Positions 5,902 through 6,210 of a stretch of 6,210 nt of DNA are shown here, in pieces. The DNA comes from Campylobacterota bacterium (lineage in GTDB: Bacteria > Campylobacterota > Campylobacteria > Campylobacterales > Sulfurovaceae). The position numbers were made by a program, and so were the translations under genes. The notes under the pieces are model-generated. The model saw only the letters and a program-made list of their open reading frames with translations, was not told where the DNA came from and ran no database searches. Numbering within the stretch: the stretch's first letter is position 1; the number at the start of each line of letters is the position of its first letter. The DNA lies in NCBI GenBank assembly GCA_013153675.1, contig JAADEA010000041.1, positions 1 through 6,210 of the forward strand, given 5' to 3'.

Positions 5902-5979
5902 ATTGGAAATGAGAGTTTAGGGATTTCTGCTTTTTGAAGTGTAATATTTTATCTAATAGAACCTTTACTAAAAATAAAG

Positions 5980-5985
5980 TAAAAT
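5980..5985 (+). promoter_or_regulatory. Candidate -10 box for the HP0268-like gene
   Basis: TAAAAT on the plus strand lies 27 nt before the ATG at 6013 and would give a leader of about 20 nt. It is a one-mismatch hexamer in AT-rich DNA without a -35, so support is modest. The spacing to the start codon is similar to that of the tatA candidate. Confidence 0.3.
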
Positions 5986-6012
5986 TATGCAAACTTTTAC
6001 AAAGGGACTTTG

Positions 6013-6210
6013 ATGAAATTGAAATTGGCAAGAACAACCCTCGATGGAAAACCAAAAGTAGTAGATATATCTAAAATAGAAGAGGAGTTACCAAAAAAGA
6101 ATATATTCTATTTTGATAGAGAAAATGATTATAAAGATCTTCAAAAGTTTATAGAGTATTTTGAATCAAAGGGATATAATGTATATCTTAGAGAAGTTAG
6201 ATATGGACTT
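6013..6210 (+). CDS. HP0268-like small nuclease-family protein, 3' end beyond window
   Basis: The first 66 codons are present and the frame is open at the window edge. The ATG is preceded by AAAGGG (6001-6006) at 6 nt. From memory the H. pylori protein HP0268 (about 80 residues) shares the opening MKL-LA--T, a later IFYF---N--KD, and F--KG---YL-EVR. The same pattern is here: MKLKLARTT (1-9), IFYFDRENDYKD (31-42), and FESKGYNVYLREVR (50-63). If the family length holds, about 15 residues are missing. HP0268 has been described as an Smr-like-fold protein with DNA nicking and RNase activity in vitro; transfer of that activity is inference. The gene diverges from nusA, as Cj0459c does from nusA (Cj0460) in C. 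jejuni. In both C. jejuni and H. pylori the next gene is miaB, which I would expect just outside this window. Confidence 0.75.
   Translation, partial: MKLKLARTTLDGKPKVVDISKIEEELPKKNIFYFDRENDYKDLQKFIEYFESKGYNVYLREVRYGL

Larger units (their letters stand above)
5838..5948 (-). other. Start-less open frame overlapping the nusA start (possible gene remnant or leader)
   Basis: On the minus strand an open frame runs 36 codons from just after a TAA (5949-5951) to a TAA at 5838-5840, overlapping the first 16 bases of nusA in another frame. Its translation looks protein-like: it contains LQKAEIPKLSFPIIKGASAS, then KKDAKELLSWREF, with codons similar to those of the neighbours. There is no ATG or GTG in it, the only TTG is near its end, and an ATT at 5945 would be the first near-cognate start, without a ribosome site. 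The opposite strand is also open here (about 5844-5937, ending ESLGISAF), so the appearance may be due to AT-rich antisense symmetry. It is listed as an observation, not as a gene. Confidence 0.2.

Noticed and set aside
5898..5903. Plus-strand TATAAT as the promoter of the HP0268-like gene
   Set aside because: It is 109 bases before the start codon and is largely the complement of the nusA candidate -10; a nearer candidate exists at 5980.
1..6210. CRISPR array, insertion sequence, phage or defence genes
   Set aside because: No spaced direct repeats, transposase, integrase or toxin-antitoxin motifs are visible; recurring AAAGAGG-like words reflect common codon pairs on the minus strand.

Overview
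This AT-rich window almost certainly comes from a member of the Campylobacterota (formerly Epsilonproteobacteria). Two kinds of evidence support this. First, the minus-strand order receiver-like acidic protein > gmk > tatA > argS matches, as I recall it, Helicobacter pylori HP0322-HP0321-HP0320-HP0319 and Campylobacter jejuni Cj1178c-Cj1177c-Cj1176c-Cj1175c. Second, nusA diverges from a small gene whose product resembles H. pylori HP0268, as in the C. jejuni Cj0460/Cj0459c pair. The Lys/Glu/Ile-rich proteins, heavy AGA use for Arg, and promoters with a clear TATAAT but no TTGACA fit this phylum. The proteins would suit a vent-type or thermophilic member (Nautiliales, Nitratiruptor or similar), but genus cannot be fixed from the sequence.

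Layout: (a) 58-1008, plus strand: an exported metallo-beta-lactamase-fold hydrolase with its complete metal ligand set. It converges on the next gene across a 15-nt gap containing overlapping inverted repeats. (b) 4545-1024, minus strand: a tightly packed run of a degenerate receiver-domain protein, guanylate kinase (gmk), TatA, arginyl-tRNA synthetase (argS) and a four-helix membrane protein of unknown function. Junctions are 4-nt overlap, 78-nt gap with a candidate promoter, 8-nt gap, and 1-nt overlap. (c) 4692-4616, minus: tRNA-Arg with anticodon GCG, behind its own promoter with a GC-rich discriminator. (d) 5853-4732, minus: NusA with a GTG start. (e) 5854-6012: divergent intergenic region, also carrying a protein-like open frame without a normal start codon that runs into nusA. 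(f) 6013-window end, plus: 5' part of an HP0268-type small nuclease-like gene, cut by the window edge.

Most genes are core information-processing or export functions: transcription elongation/antitermination (NusA), Arg decoding (tRNA-Arg plus ArgRS), GMP phosphorylation (Gmk) and Tat export (TatA). No mobile element, CRISPR array, phage gene or defence system is visible. The most unusual points are the degenerate receiver domain in the HP0322/Cj1178c position, a tRNA-Arg with the uncommon GCG anticodon beside genes that almost never use CGN codons, and the start-less reading frame ahead of nusA. I see no evidence for a wholly new multi-gene system.
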